Source of the DNA: Phycisphaerales bacterium
Lineage (GTDB): Bacteria > Planctomycetota > Phycisphaerae > Phycisphaerales > UBA1924
Direction of reading: 5' to 3'
Length of the DNA stretch: 14,219 nucleotides
Assembly (NCBI GenBank): GCA_030680655.1
Contig: JAUXUZ010000562.1
Location: 1-14,219 of the forward strand
The notes below the pieces were generated by a model. The model made no database searches. It had not been told where the DNA came from and saw only the letters and a program-made list of their open reading frames with translations. Position 1 is the stretch's first letter. Every line of letters starts with the position of its first letter. Shown piece by piece: positions 1 through 7,241 of this stretch. The position numbers and the translations under genes are program-made.

Positions 1-851
1 GAGCGCTTTTCACCAAGGGCCGGGATGATCTTTCGTGCCAGCCCGCCCTGCACGACCGCGGCACCCAATCCGACGAACGCGAGGGAGAGCCCGGTCTGGA
101 ACTCGGTCCATTGGTACCGGTGCGCGGTGTAGAGCACCCACGTGGCCTGCAGGCCGAACATGGCGACGTTGAGGAAGAACATCGAGGCGGCCAGACGGAC
201 GACCTGCGGGTACTTGGCGATGCCGGCGGCGACGGCGATCGGGTTCGCCTTGGCCAGGCTGACACGCGAGCGCCGTTCTACGGGCAGCGACTCGGGGAGG
301 ACGAAGTAGCCGTAGAGCCAGTTCGCCAGCGAGAGGACTCCCGCGGCGTAGAAGGGGAGGTGGGTGTTGATGCCGCCGAGATAGCCGCCCATCAGCGGCC
401 CGAGGATGAAGCCGATGCCGAAGGCCGCGCCGAGCATACCGAAGCCCGCGGCACGCTTCTCCGGGGGGGTCACGTCGGCGATGTAGGCGCTGCAGACGGT
501 CATGGATGCGCCGGTGAGGCCGTTGATGGCGCGGGTGATGAAGAGGAACCAGAGGTTGGGCGCCAGCGCCATGGCGAAGTAGTCGATGCCCGAACCGAAG
601 ATCGACACCAGCAGGACGGGCCTCCGGCCGAAGTGGTCCGAGAGCGCACCGAGGGTGGGCGTGAAGACGAACTGCATGATCGCGTAGGTCGCGGCGAGGA
701 ACCCGTAGTAGGGCGCGGCGTTTGCCTCGTCGGTGGTGTCGAGCAGGTGCATGACCAGCTTGGGGGCGACGGGGATCAACAGACCGAAGCCGATGACATC
801 CAGCAGCAGCGTGATGAAGATGAAGCTGACGGCGGGCTTGGTCGATCGCAC
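1..851 (-). CDS. MFS transporter, TetA-like (TCR/Tet) drug exporter, C-terminally truncated by window edge
   Basis: This is the N-terminal ~283 residues of a 12-helix major facilitator protein of the inner membrane, expected to export a drug or other small molecule by proton antiport. The reverse strand reads continuously to base 1, so the C-terminal helices lie outside the window. TM1 holds the segment DVIGFGLLIPVAPKL, which resembles TetA-type exporters. MFS motif A, GALSDHFGRRP, lies at about residues 68-78 between TM2 and TM3. Further on, PEKRAAGFGMLGAAFGIGF-type sequence fits TM5 of the same family. I chose the GTG at 849-851 because GGAG precedes it by 6 nt; an in-frame ATG at 885-887 would add 12 residues (MIHPPRIEPEPP) but has no SD. 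It is divergent from the GNAT gene with 93 bp between them. The family is clear; the substrate cannot be read from sequence. Confidence 0.88.
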   Translation of the reverse strand, partial: MRSTKPAVSFIFITLLLDVIGFGLLIPVAPKLVMHLLDTTDEANAAPYYGFLAATYAIMQFVFTPTLGALSDHFGRRPVLLVSIFGSGIDYFAMALAPNLWFLFITRAINGLTGASMTVCSAYIADVTPPEKRAAGFGMLGAAFGIGFILGPLMGGYLGGINTHLPFYAAGVLSLANWLYGYFVLPESLPVERRSRVSLAKANPIAVAAGIAKYPQVVRLAASMFFLNVAMFGLQATWVLYTAHRYQWTEFQTGLSLAFVGLGAAVVQGGLARKIIPALGEKR

Positions 852-857
852 TGGGGG

Positions 858-861
858 CTCC
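858..861 (-). promoter_or_regulatory. Ribosome binding site deciding the MFS start
   Basis: On the minus strand GGAG sits 6 nt before the GTG at 849-851. The upstream ATG at 885-887 is preceded by pyrimidine-rich sequence with no SD. This favours the GTG as the true start. Confidence 0.5.
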
Positions 862-944
862 GGTTCGATGCGTGGCGGGTGGATCATTGGCCGGCGGGGA
901 GGCTTGGGGTGCACGGGCGAACGGGACGGTGGTATGCTGGTGGC

Positions 945-1508
945 ATGGCCGCTGAATCGCTGATCATCCGCCCGGCAACGCTGGCCGACTGCGAGGCCCT
1001 TGCACGCGTGCACTACGAGAGCTGGATGGCCGCGTACCGCGGGGTCATGGCCGACTCGTTCCTCGACACGCTCTCGGTTGGCGGGTTTGAGTCGTACGCG
1101 CGGCCGCGGCTTGAACGGCCGGTGGAAGGGCAGAGCTACCTCGCTGCTGAGATCGACGGTGAGGTCGTCGGGTTCAGCCGGGCGGGGCCGACGCGGGCGA
1201 GTTCGCCCACGGGCGATCCGCTGCCGGAGGGGTTTGCGGCGTGCGCGACGGCCGAGTTGTACGCGATCTACGTGCTGCCCCGGCGGTTTGGCGCGGGCGT
1301 TGGGGCGGCGCTGCTCTCCGCCACAGCGGGAGAGATGGCGAGGGCGGGCCACCGCGCGATGTGCGTGTGGGTGCTGACGGGGAACACGCGGGCGCTGGAG
1401 TGGTACAAGCGGCGCGGTGCGGCACCGATCGCTGAGGCCCCGATCACGCTTGACGGGGTTGCGTACCCGCAGACGGCGCTGCTGTGGCCGGACACTTCGC
1501 TGCTATGA
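945..1508 (+). CDS. GNAT-family N-acetyltransferase
   Basis: This is a 187-residue cytosolic GCN5-related acetyltransferase that moves the acetyl group of acetyl-CoA to an amine on an unknown acceptor. IIRPATLADCEALARVHYESW opens the first strand and helix, at about residues 7-27, followed by AAYRG, typical of the small-molecule/ribosomal-protein GNATs. The acetyl-CoA pyrophosphate loop (motif A) is RRFGAGVGA at 113-121. Motif B, NTRALEWYKRRGA at 147-159, carries the conserved Tyr-Lys-(x)-Gly region. The length matches single-domain GNATs. The ATG at 945 is where GNAT homology begins; the same frame is open much further upstream, but that part is antisense to the MFS gene. SD is weak (GGTGG). 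The divergent MFS exporter suggests, but does not show, a detoxification pair. Confidence 0.88.
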   Translation: MAAESLIIRPATLADCEALARVHYESWMAAYRGVMADSFLDTLSVGGFESYARPRLERPVEGQSYLAAEIDGEVVGFSRAGPTRASSPTGDPLPEGFAACATAELYAIYVLPRRFGAGVGAALLSATAGEMARAGHRAMCVWVLTGNTRALEWYKRRGAAPIAEAPITLDGVAYPQTALLWPDTSLL

Positions 1509-1512
1509 AACA

Positions 1513-1536
1513 AGCTCCGGGCTGGGCCCCGGGGCT
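1513..1536 (+). terminator. Terminator-like hairpin after the GNAT gene
   Basis: A 9-bp stem (AGCTCCGGG with CCCGGGGCT, one G-T wobble) and a 6-nt loop start 5 bases after the GNAT stop. The sequence after it (TGGTGGTTT) is only weakly T-rich, so it may need help from Rho or serve mainly to protect the 3' end. Confidence 0.45.
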
Positions 1537-1598
1537 TGGTGGTTTCGCGGCTTTAACGTTGTCGTTGCTGCGAGGGGTAGGCGATTTGCCACTGCTGT

Positions 1599-1618
1599 CC
1601 CTGTGCTGCCGCACAGGG
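1599..1618. terminator. Perfect 8-bp hairpin between convergent genes
   Basis: CCCTGTGC, loop TGCC, then GCACAGGG form a perfect 8-bp stem with a tetraloop, 31 bases beyond the prolyl oligopeptidase stop and 90 beyond the GNAT stop. Its place between converging genes suggests a bidirectional terminator, chiefly for the peptidase. Neither side carries a T tract. Confidence 0.45.
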
Positions 1619-1649
1619 CTCGTAGGAGGCGGGGCTCGTGGGAGGCGCT

Positions 1650-3890
1650 CTACTTGTTGTCGAGCATGCCGAGCTGCCACATGAGGAAGATGCGCTGGTC
1701 GGCGGCATCGCGGATGCGGAGGTTGAGGGGCTTGCCCTGGCCGTGCCCGCCTTCGCGGTCAACCCACAGGAGGACGGGCTTCTGCTTGGGGTCGCTGGAG
1801 GTTGCGGCCTGCATAGCGGCGGCCATCTTGCGGGCGTGGAGGGCGTGGACGCGGGTGTCGTTCTCGCCGGCGGTGAAGAGGATGGCCGGGTAGGGCTGGT
1901 TGGGCTTGATGTTCTGGTAGGGCGAGTACTTGATGATCCAGCCGAAGTCGGCCTCTTTCTCGGCGGTGCCGTACTCACCGACCCAGTAGCGGGCCATGAG
2001 GAAGTTCTGGAACCGCACCATGTCGAGCAGGGGCACAGCGCAGATGATGGCGTTGAACAGCTCGGGGCGCTGGGTCATCATCGCGCCCATGAGCAGGCCG
2101 CCGTTGCTGCCGCCGCTGGTGGCGAGCCTCTTGGGGCTCGTGTACTTGTTGGCGATGAGCCACTCGGCGGCGGCGATCATGTCGTCGAAGACGTTCTGCT
2201 TGCTGCCGAGCATGCCCGCCTCGTGCCAGGTCTTGCCGTATTCGCCGCCGCCGCGCAGGTTGGGGAGCGCGTAGACGCCGCCGGCGTCGAGCCACTGGAA
2301 GAGCGTGGCGGAGAAGTTGGGCGTCATCGAGATGTCGAAGCCGCCGTAGGCGTTGAGGAGGGTCGGGTTGTTGCCGTCGAGCTTGAGGCCCTTCTTGTGG
2401 ACGAGGAACATGGTGACGGGGGTGCCGTCCTTGCTGCTGTAGGTGACCTGGTTGACCTCAACGGTCGAGGGGTCAACGGGGACGGCGGGCTTCTCCCAGA
2501 CGGTCGGCTCGGCGCCGGCGTTGGCGAGATCGATCTTGAAGATCGTGGGCGGGTAGTTGAAGCTGGTGAAGGAGAGGAACGCCTCTGTGCGGTCGTCCTC
2601 GGTGCTGATGCCGGCGGTGCCGATGCCGGGGAGACGCACCTCAGTGCCGGGTGTGCCATCCATCGCGAACGTCCGGATGCGCGTAGAGGCCTTTTCCTCG
2701 TAACTGGCGACGATCATGCCCTTGGCGAGGCCGAAGCCCTTGAGGGTGGCATCCTTGGACTCGGAGACCACGACCTTCCAGTTCTCCTCTTCGGGATGGT
2801 TGAGATTGACGGCGACGATCTGGTTGCGCGGGGCCTTGTAGTCGGTGAGCATGTAGAAGGTGTCACCGTGGATCTCGCCGCTGAACTTGTTCGGAGCGCC
2901 GACCTTGATGACCTTGCGGGCGTCGTTGACCGGCGTGCCCCAGGTGTTCTCCTTCAGGTCGACGCACCAGATGTCCTGCGATGAGCCGCCGGTCCAGTAA
3001 TTGAGGACCATCCAGCGGGCGTCCTTGCTGAAGTACGCGCCGGGCCCCCAGGTCGTGGCGAGTTCTTTGTTTTCGGCGATTGTGAACTGGCGGAAGAGCA
3101 GCGGGTCACCCTTGGGGTTGGAGCCCAGGATGTGCATGCGGATCTGGGCTGAGTAGGGGTTGTTGATGTCGCCGAGACGCTCGTAGAAGAAGCCCTTGTT
3201 GCCGGGGAGCCACTCGGTAACGCTCGCCTTGCCCTCGATCTGGTCGGGGAGCCACATGCCGGTGTTGGTGTCGATGATGTAGACGGTGGTGTTCTCGTCG
3301 CCGGCCTTGTAGAGGCCGACGGCGAGGTACTTGCCGTCCTGTGAGGGGGACATGCCGCCGATGGCGGTGAGGCCGGTGGGGTCGAACTGGGCGGGGTCGA
3401 AGAGCACCTTGGCCTTGTCGTGCGACTTGTGGCGGGCGTAGATCGTGGGCTGGTTGGCGCTCCCCTCGCGCTTGGTGTAGAAGTACCACTCGCCGCGCAT
3501 GGCGGGCGCCGAGACGGTGCCCACTTCCATCAGGGGGCGGAGCTTCTCTTCGAGCGCCTTGCGCCCGGGGAGGTTGTCGAGCACGCTGCGGGTGTAGTTG
3601 TTCTGGGCCTCGGTCCAGGCATCGACCTCGGTGGTGCGCTTGCCCATGGCCTTTTCGTCGGTGTTGTCACCCTCGAGCCAGCGGTAGTTGTCGATGAGCT
3701 TGCGTCCGAAGATGGTCTCTTCGACCGGTCGTTTCTCGGTCTTGGGGACGCTGATTGGACCTGCAGCCCCCGCGCCCGTCCCTCCGCCCGCCTTTGGCTG
3801 TTCATCGGCCATCAGCACCCCTCCGCTGACAGCACCCGCCGCAGCGACAACCAGAAATCCGACCTTCCACGAGCGTTGCAGAATCGCCAT
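1650..3890 (-). CDS. Exported prolyl oligopeptidase, peptidase family S9A
   Basis: This 746-residue serine peptidase is expected to cleave short peptides after proline, outside the cytoplasm. A signal peptide is visible: MAILQRSWK, a hydrophobic run over about residues 10-28, then LMA-DE, followed by a Gly/Ala linker. The S9 N-terminal propeller domain begins near KTEKRPVEETIFGRKLIDNY and fills most of residues 50-480. The C-terminal alpha/beta-hydrolase domain has the nucleophile elbow SGGSNGGLL with Ser595, Asp678 in AGENDTRVHALH, and His716 in EGGHGQGKP. The 83- and 38-residue spacings match the family (Ser554/Asp641/His680 in the porcine enzyme). I start at the ATG at 3888-3890 because GGAGG lies 7 nt upstream; an ATG six codons earlier (3908) lacks such a site. 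The triad is complete, so it should be active. Divergent from the unknown gene at 4069. Confidence 0.95.
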   Translation of the reverse strand: MAILQRSWKVGFLVVAAAGAVSGGVLMADEQPKAGGGTGAGAAGPISVPKTEKRPVEETIFGRKLIDNYRWLEGDNTDEKAMGKRTTEVDAWTEAQNNYTRSVLDNLPGRKALEEKLRPLMEVGTVSAPAMRGEWYFYTKREGSANQPTIYARHKSHDKAKVLFDPAQFDPTGLTAIGGMSPSQDGKYLAVGLYKAGDENTTVYIIDTNTGMWLPDQIEGKASVTEWLPGNKGFFYERLGDINNPYSAQIRMHILGSNPKGDPLLFRQFTIAENKELATTWGPGAYFSKDARWMVLNYWTGGSSQDIWCVDLKENTWGTPVNDARKVIKVGAPNKFSGEIHGDTFYMLTDYKAPRNQIVAVNLNHPEEENWKVVVSESKDATLKGFGLAKGMIVASYEEKASTRIRTFAMDGTPGTEVRLPGIGTAGISTEDDRTEAFLSFTSFNYPPTIFKIDLANAGAEPTVWEKPAVPVDPSTVEVNQVTYSSKDGTPVTMFLVHKKGLKLDGNNPTLLNAYGGFDISMTPNFSATLFQWLDAGGVYALPNLRGGGEYGKTWHEAGMLGSKQNVFDDMIAAAEWLIANKYTSPKRLATSGGSNGGLLMGAMMTQRPELFNAIICAVPLLDMVRFQNFLMARYWVGEYGTAEKEADFGWIIKYSPYQNIKPNQPYPAILFTAGENDTRVHALHARKMAAAMQAATSSDPKQKPVLLWVDREGGHGQGKPLNLRIRDAADQRIFLMWQLGMLDNK

Positions 3891-3897
3891 TTCGAGG

Positions 3898-3902
3898 CCT
3901 CC
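3898..3902 (-). promoter_or_regulatory. Ribosome binding site deciding the prolyl oligopeptidase start
   Basis: GGAGG on the minus strand lies 7 nt before the ATG at 3888-3890 and falls inside the codons that would follow the alternative ATG at 3908. This makes the inner ATG the likely start and gives a normal signal-peptide n-region. Confidence 0.7.
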
Positions 3903-3959
3903 GTTCACGAATCACCGAACACTAGACCGCTTGCGCCCGCGCGATGCAGAAGGCGGCTT

Positions 3960-4043
3960 CGGTGGCGAACCGCCACCGGCGTACCTTTCCACCAGTCCGG
4001 CGAAGCCGCCGGGTGTTCGCGGGCGGTGTTTCCCGAATGGGAA
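3960..4043 (+). repeat. Three successive short hairpins in the leader of the unknown gene
   Basis: Three perfect inverted repeats follow one another: CGGTGGC/GCCACCG at 3960-3978 (loop GAACC), CCGGCG/CGCCGG at 3997-4012 (loop AAGC), and TTCCC/GGGAA at 4030-4043 (loop GAAT). They lie between divergent genes and end 26 bases before the ATG at 4069. They could be a structured 5' leader for the plus-strand gene, operator sites, or chance in GC-rich DNA. No known RNA family is recognised. Confidence 0.35.
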
Positions 4044-4068
4044 CCGATCGCTTCCTGGAGATAGATGC

Positions 4069-4563
4069 ATGGGCGTGTTCGATCTGTTCAAGAAAAAGGA
4101 TGGTCCCAGCCGCACGGCCCTTATCGGGGCACCCGGACCGGCGTTTTATGACATGCTGGGCAAGAAAGTGACCACGGCCGGGGCGACGCTGAGCCCTGAG
4201 AGCATCGAGAACATCCGCTCGGTGCTCGCGCCGCTGGCGAAGAGGGGGGCGGACATCGATGCGCAGCTTGAGAAGATCACGATCGATGTGGACAAGTCCG
4301 GGCGGCCGGACCGGCTGGTGATCCGGACGATGGTGGCGGGGAAGCCGATGGGGCCGCAGACGACCTTTGACGTAACGGTGGTGGATGCGACGTCGTGCCG
4401 CGTGAAGGGGCACATGACGATGCCGACGGGCGGCGGGATCAAGGACAAGCTGCTGATGGCGGGGCTGGCCCGCAAGCTTGAGTCTGACAGCCGCATAGCG
4501 TTCGACAAGCCGATCGCCGACGCGGCGAAGACGCTGGGGGCGAGCGTGAAGTTCGAGGATTGA
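4069..4563 (+). CDS. Conserved-looking hypothetical cytosolic protein
   Basis: I do not recognise the family of this 164-residue protein. It opens with MGVFDLFKKKDGPSR, a short amphipathic/basic start seen in many small peripheral cytosolic proteins. No signal peptide, membrane span or metal motif is visible. The middle alternates hydrophobic and charged residues (AQLEKITIDVDKSGRPDRLV, TTFDVTVVDATSCRVKGH), which suggests a beta-rich core of about five strands. A Gly-rich turn TGGGIKDKLL is followed by helices to the C-terminus. There is one cysteine. The ATG at 4069 has GGAG 8 nt upstream; the frame is open further upstream, but that stretch is antisense to the peptidase. It looks monocistronic: it is divergent from the peptidase, with a strong hairpin 4 nt after its stop. 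Its function is unknown. Confidence 0.8.
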   Translation: MGVFDLFKKKDGPSRTALIGAPGPAFYDMLGKKVTTAGATLSPESIENIRSVLAPLAKRGADIDAQLEKITIDVDKSGRPDRLVIRTMVAGKPMGPQTTFDVTVVDATSCRVKGHMTMPTGGGIKDKLLMAGLARKLESDSRIAFDKPIADAAKTLGASVKFED

Positions 4564-4567
4564 TCGG

Positions 4568-4592
4568 TGGGCGTCGCGGACGCGTGCGCCCA
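4568..4592 (+). terminator. Terminator-like hairpin after the unknown gene
   Basis: TGGGCGT pairs with GCGCCCA (one G-T wobble), continues past a bulged T into CGC/GCG, and closes on loop GGAC. It starts 4 nt after the stop at 4563. No T tract follows (TCAACTGAAAC), so termination strength is uncertain. Confidence 0.45.
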
Positions 4593-4703
4593 TCAACTGA
4601 AACATTCGTGACAGACCGTGGAGCCGGTTGCCGCATGTGCATGTGGCGGCTGGTCGTTGTGGCTTTTCGCCGAACATTCCTCACCAGACTCAAGGAGAAC
4701 ACC

Positions 4704-6059
4704 ATGTCACACTCAGCTCCACTTCGCCCCATGGGCACACTCACGCTGGTTGCGCTCGCCACAGGCGGCGCGTTCGCGGCACCGAACTTCGGGCCGGCGA
4801 CCAACTACGCCACGCCGACTCAGCCGAGCGTCAGCACGCTCGCGGACTTTGACGGCGACGGCGATATCGACATCGCCGTGACGACTGACAACCCGGACAA
4901 GGTCTCGATCTTCTTCAACGTGGCCGGGCAGTTCAACGGTGCGCCGGTGAACATCCTGACCGGCGCGGGGACGGGCGCCGACAGCGTTGTCAGTGCCGAC
5001 GTCGACGGCGACGGTGACGCCGACTTGCTGGTTGTGCTCAGGAACGCGCAGACCGCGCGTGTTTACCTCAACAACGGCCTGGGCGCCTTTACCGCCGGAG
5101 CTTCGTTGGCGGTGGGCGATCGGGCCCAGGGGCTGGTCGTCACCGACCTCAACGGCGACGGGGTTCCTGACTTTGCCCTCGTAAACCGCAACGACAACAC
5201 GATGATGCTCATTGCCAACACGGGCGGTGTGCTCAGCGGTGCCACGCAGCCCACGGGCAACGAACCGCGGGCGGTCGCCTTTGGCCGCTTCAACGCCGAC
5301 GCGTTCAACGACATGGTCGTGACGAACCACGACGATGCCACAGTCTCGGTGCGGCTCAACAACGGCAGCGGCGGCTTCGGGCCCGCGACGAACTACAGCG
5401 TCGGCGGCGTGGTCAAGCCCGACGGGGTTGCCACCGGCGACCTCGACGGCGACGGCGACATCGACATTGCCGTCACCACCGGCGACGCGAGCCTCGGGCT
5501 CAGCTTTGTTTCGATCTTCCTCAACAGCGGCAACGGGACGTTTACCGGGCCGACCAGCGTATCCACGTTCGGTCAGAACGGCGGTGCGCTGGCGATCGCG
5601 GACTTGGACATGGACGGTGACAACGACATCGCCGTGGTGAACCAGGACTCATCAACGCTGGCGTTGCTTGGCAACAACGGCTCGGGCGGCTTCGCGGTGG
5701 TGCAGCCGCTGACGCAGGTTGGCGCCGGTGCCGACCACCTCTCACTGGGGAGGCTCGACGGCAACGTCTCGCTCGACGCGGTCGTGACCAACCGCGATGC
5801 CGGCACGGTCTCGGTGGTGATGAACCTCTCGACGCCCCCGGTGGTCCAGTGCGGACCGGCCGATATTGGCAGGACGGGCGCGGCGGCCGGGTTTGACGGC
5901 CTGCTCAACAACAACGACTTCATCGTCTACATCGACCGGTTCTTCGCCGGGAACGCGTCGGCGGACATCGGCGCCACCGGCGGCGTCCCCGGCTCGGACG
6001 GCCAGTTTGACAACAACGACTTCATTGTCTTCATCGACTGGTTCTTCACCGGCTGCTGA
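4704..6059 (+). CDS. Exported seven-repeat FG-GAP/VCBS propeller protein with dockerin-like C-terminal module
   Basis: This 451-residue protein has a signal peptide at about residues 1-25 (cleavage near AFA-AP). Seven repeats follow with a period near 50; their calcium-loop segments begin at residues 48, 99, 148, 195, 246, 300 and 350. Five keep the DxDGDGxxD pattern; repeats 4 (RFNADAFND) and 7 (RLDGNVSLD) are degenerate. Seven FG-GAP repeats fit an integrin-alpha-like seven-bladed propeller that binds Ca2+ and probably a protein or sugar. Residues 386-416 and 420-450 are two aligned 31-residue copies of ADIGxTG...G-x-DG..(N/D)NNDFIVxIDxFFxG, followed by a final Cys451. They resemble dockerin-like domains of Phycisphaerae (I recall them being called GC-type dockerins). 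AAGGAG lies 6 nt before the ATG. It is a lone gene with its own terminator. Confidence 0.9.
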   Translation: MSHSAPLRPMGTLTLVALATGGAFAAPNFGPATNYATPTQPSVSTLADFDGDGDIDIAVTTDNPDKVSIFFNVAGQFNGAPVNILTGAGTGADSVVSADVDGDGDADLLVVLRNAQTARVYLNNGLGAFTAGASLAVGDRAQGLVVTDLNGDGVPDFALVNRNDNTMMLIANTGGVLSGATQPTGNEPRAVAFGRFNADAFNDMVVTNHDDATVSVRLNNGSGGFGPATNYSVGGVVKPDGVATGDLDGDGDIDIAVTTGDASLGLSFVSIFLNSGNGTFTGPTSVSTFGQNGGALAIADLDMDGDNDIAVVNQDSSTLALLGNNGSGGFAVVQPLTQVGAGADHLSLGRLDGNVSLDAVVTNRDAGTVSVVMNLSTPPVVQCGPADIGRTGAAAGFDGLLNNNDFIVYIDRFFAGNASADIGATGGVPGSDGQFDNNDFIVFIDWFFTGC

Positions 6060-6094
6060 TTGGCCCAGGGTCGCGGCCGATTCTGTCATCCCTT

Positions 6095-6137
6095 ACGGGC
6101 TCCGGCGCTTCGACGCGCTGGGGCCCGTTTTTCTTTT
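6095..6137 (+). terminator. Rho-independent terminator after the propeller gene
   Basis: ACGGGCTCCGGCGC pairs with GCGCTGGGGCCCGT (14 bp, two wobbles) around loop TTCGAC, then runs straight into TTTTTCTTTT. It starts 35 nt after the stop at 6059. It is one-sided: no T run is seen on the minus strand, so it should not stop the converging ABC operon in the same way. Confidence 0.88.
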
Positions 6138-6161
6138 CAGCACCGCCCGCGCAAACTGGTC

Positions 6162-7166
6162 TTACTGCACCAGCCCCTTGGTGAGGCGCATGAAGGCGGT
6201 CTCGAGGTTGACGGCCTCTTCGGTAAACTGAGCGAGGCGGAAGCCGTTGTTGATGAGGATGTTGGGGATGTCGGAGAGGTCCTGGCGGGCGGCGCCGTTG
6301 GCGGCGGGGCCGGTGCCGCTGGAGCCGGGGGCCATGCCGTCGAAGTTGACCTGGATCAGCGGGAGGGTGACGCCGCCCATCTGCGGGCCCTGCCCCTCGT
6401 TGATCTGCACCCTGGTGACGCCTGGCAGCTTGCTGAGCAGTTCCGCGGCCTGCTGGTGGCGGCCGGTGACGGCGACTTGCACCACCTGGCCCATCTTGGC
6501 CCGCTTGACGGCCTCGGCGACGCCGCCGGAGAAGAGGAGCTGGCCGCGCTCAATAATGCCGACGGTGTTGCACATCTCGGCGAGTTCGGGGAGGATGTGG
6601 CTGGAGATGACGATGGTCTTGCCCATGCGTTTGAGTTCTTTGAGCAGCTCGCGCATCTCGACGCGGGCACGCGGGTCGAGGCCGCTGGCGGGCTCGTCCA
6701 TCAGCAGCACCTTGGGGTCGTGGAGCAGGACGCGGGCGACGCTGAGGCGCTGCTGCATGCCGCGCGAGAGGCTGTTGACCTCGGCGGTGGCCTTGTAGTT
6801 GAGGTCGGTCAGGTCGAGGACATCCTGCACCACCTGCTTGCGCTTCTTGCCGTGGATGCTGTAGCAGGCGGCGAAGAACTCAAGGTACTCGACGACGACC
6901 ATGTCGGTGTAGGCGCCCATGAAGTCGGGCACGTAGCCGATGATCGGTCGGATCTGGCGGTTCTGGTAGCCGACGGTGAGCCCGTCGATCATCGCCTGGC
7001 CGCTGCTGGGCTTAAGGAGCGTGGCGAGGATCTTGATGGTGGTGGTCTTGCCGGCGCCGTTTGGGCCGATGAAGCCGAAGCAGTCGCCCTGGTTGATGGC
7101 CAGGTTGAGGTTGTCAAGCGCAGTGAAGTCACCGTACTTCTTGGTCAGGTTGATCGTCTCGATCAT
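6162..7166 (-). CDS. ABC transporter ATP-binding protein (GldA/CcmA-like, ABC-2 type)
   Basis: This 334-residue cytosolic ATPase should drive an ABC-2-type export or envelope complex. Walker A is GPNGAGKT at 34-41, the signature LSRGMQ at 133-138, Walker B LLMDEP at 154-159, the D-loop SGLD at 161-164, and the switch His190 in SSH. Where the Q-loop Gln normally stands, the sequence reads GYVPDFMGAY with Asp81. The ~90 residues after the nucleotide-binding core (from about 240) form the C-terminal extension usual in drug/gliding-type ATPases, with a Gly/Pro-rich insert. The start chosen is MIETINLTKKYG, where family homology begins; GTG two codons earlier sits 9 nt after GGAG and is a possible alternative. 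It follows the 821-residue protein by 75 nt on the same strand, probably one operon. No permease gene is adjacent. Confidence 0.93.
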   Translation of the reverse strand: MIETINLTKKYGDFTALDNLNLAINQGDCFGFIGPNGAGKTTTIKILATLLKPSSGQAMIDGLTVGYQNRQIRPIIGYVPDFMGAYTDMVVVEYLEFFAACYSIHGKKRKQVVQDVLDLTDLNYKATAEVNSLSRGMQQRLSVARVLLHDPKVLLMDEPASGLDPRARVEMRELLKELKRMGKTIVISSHILPELAEMCNTVGIIERGQLLFSGGVAEAVKRAKMGQVVQVAVTGRHQQAAELLSKLPGVTRVQINEGQGPQMGGVTLPLIQVNFDGMAPGSSGTGPAANGAARQDLSDIPNILINNGFRLAQFTEEAVNLETAFMRLTKGLVQ

Positions 7167-7241
7167 CGGCACGCTTGCACACTCCGGTCCTGCTGGGGCT
7201 GCGTCCTCTTGCACGCACGTTTCAAACGGTTGTCGATCGGT

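Noticed and set aside
111..944. Long N-terminal extension of the GNAT gene
   Set aside because: These codons are antisense to the MFS exporter and have no GNAT or other domain; GNAT homology begins right after the ATG at 945.
1638..2984. A 448-codon open frame on the plus strand
   Set aside because: It lies antisense to the prolyl oligopeptidase, which has a full triad and signal peptide. Its product is a low-complexity Val/Gly/Ala/Asp/Glu mixture, the usual high-GC shadow.
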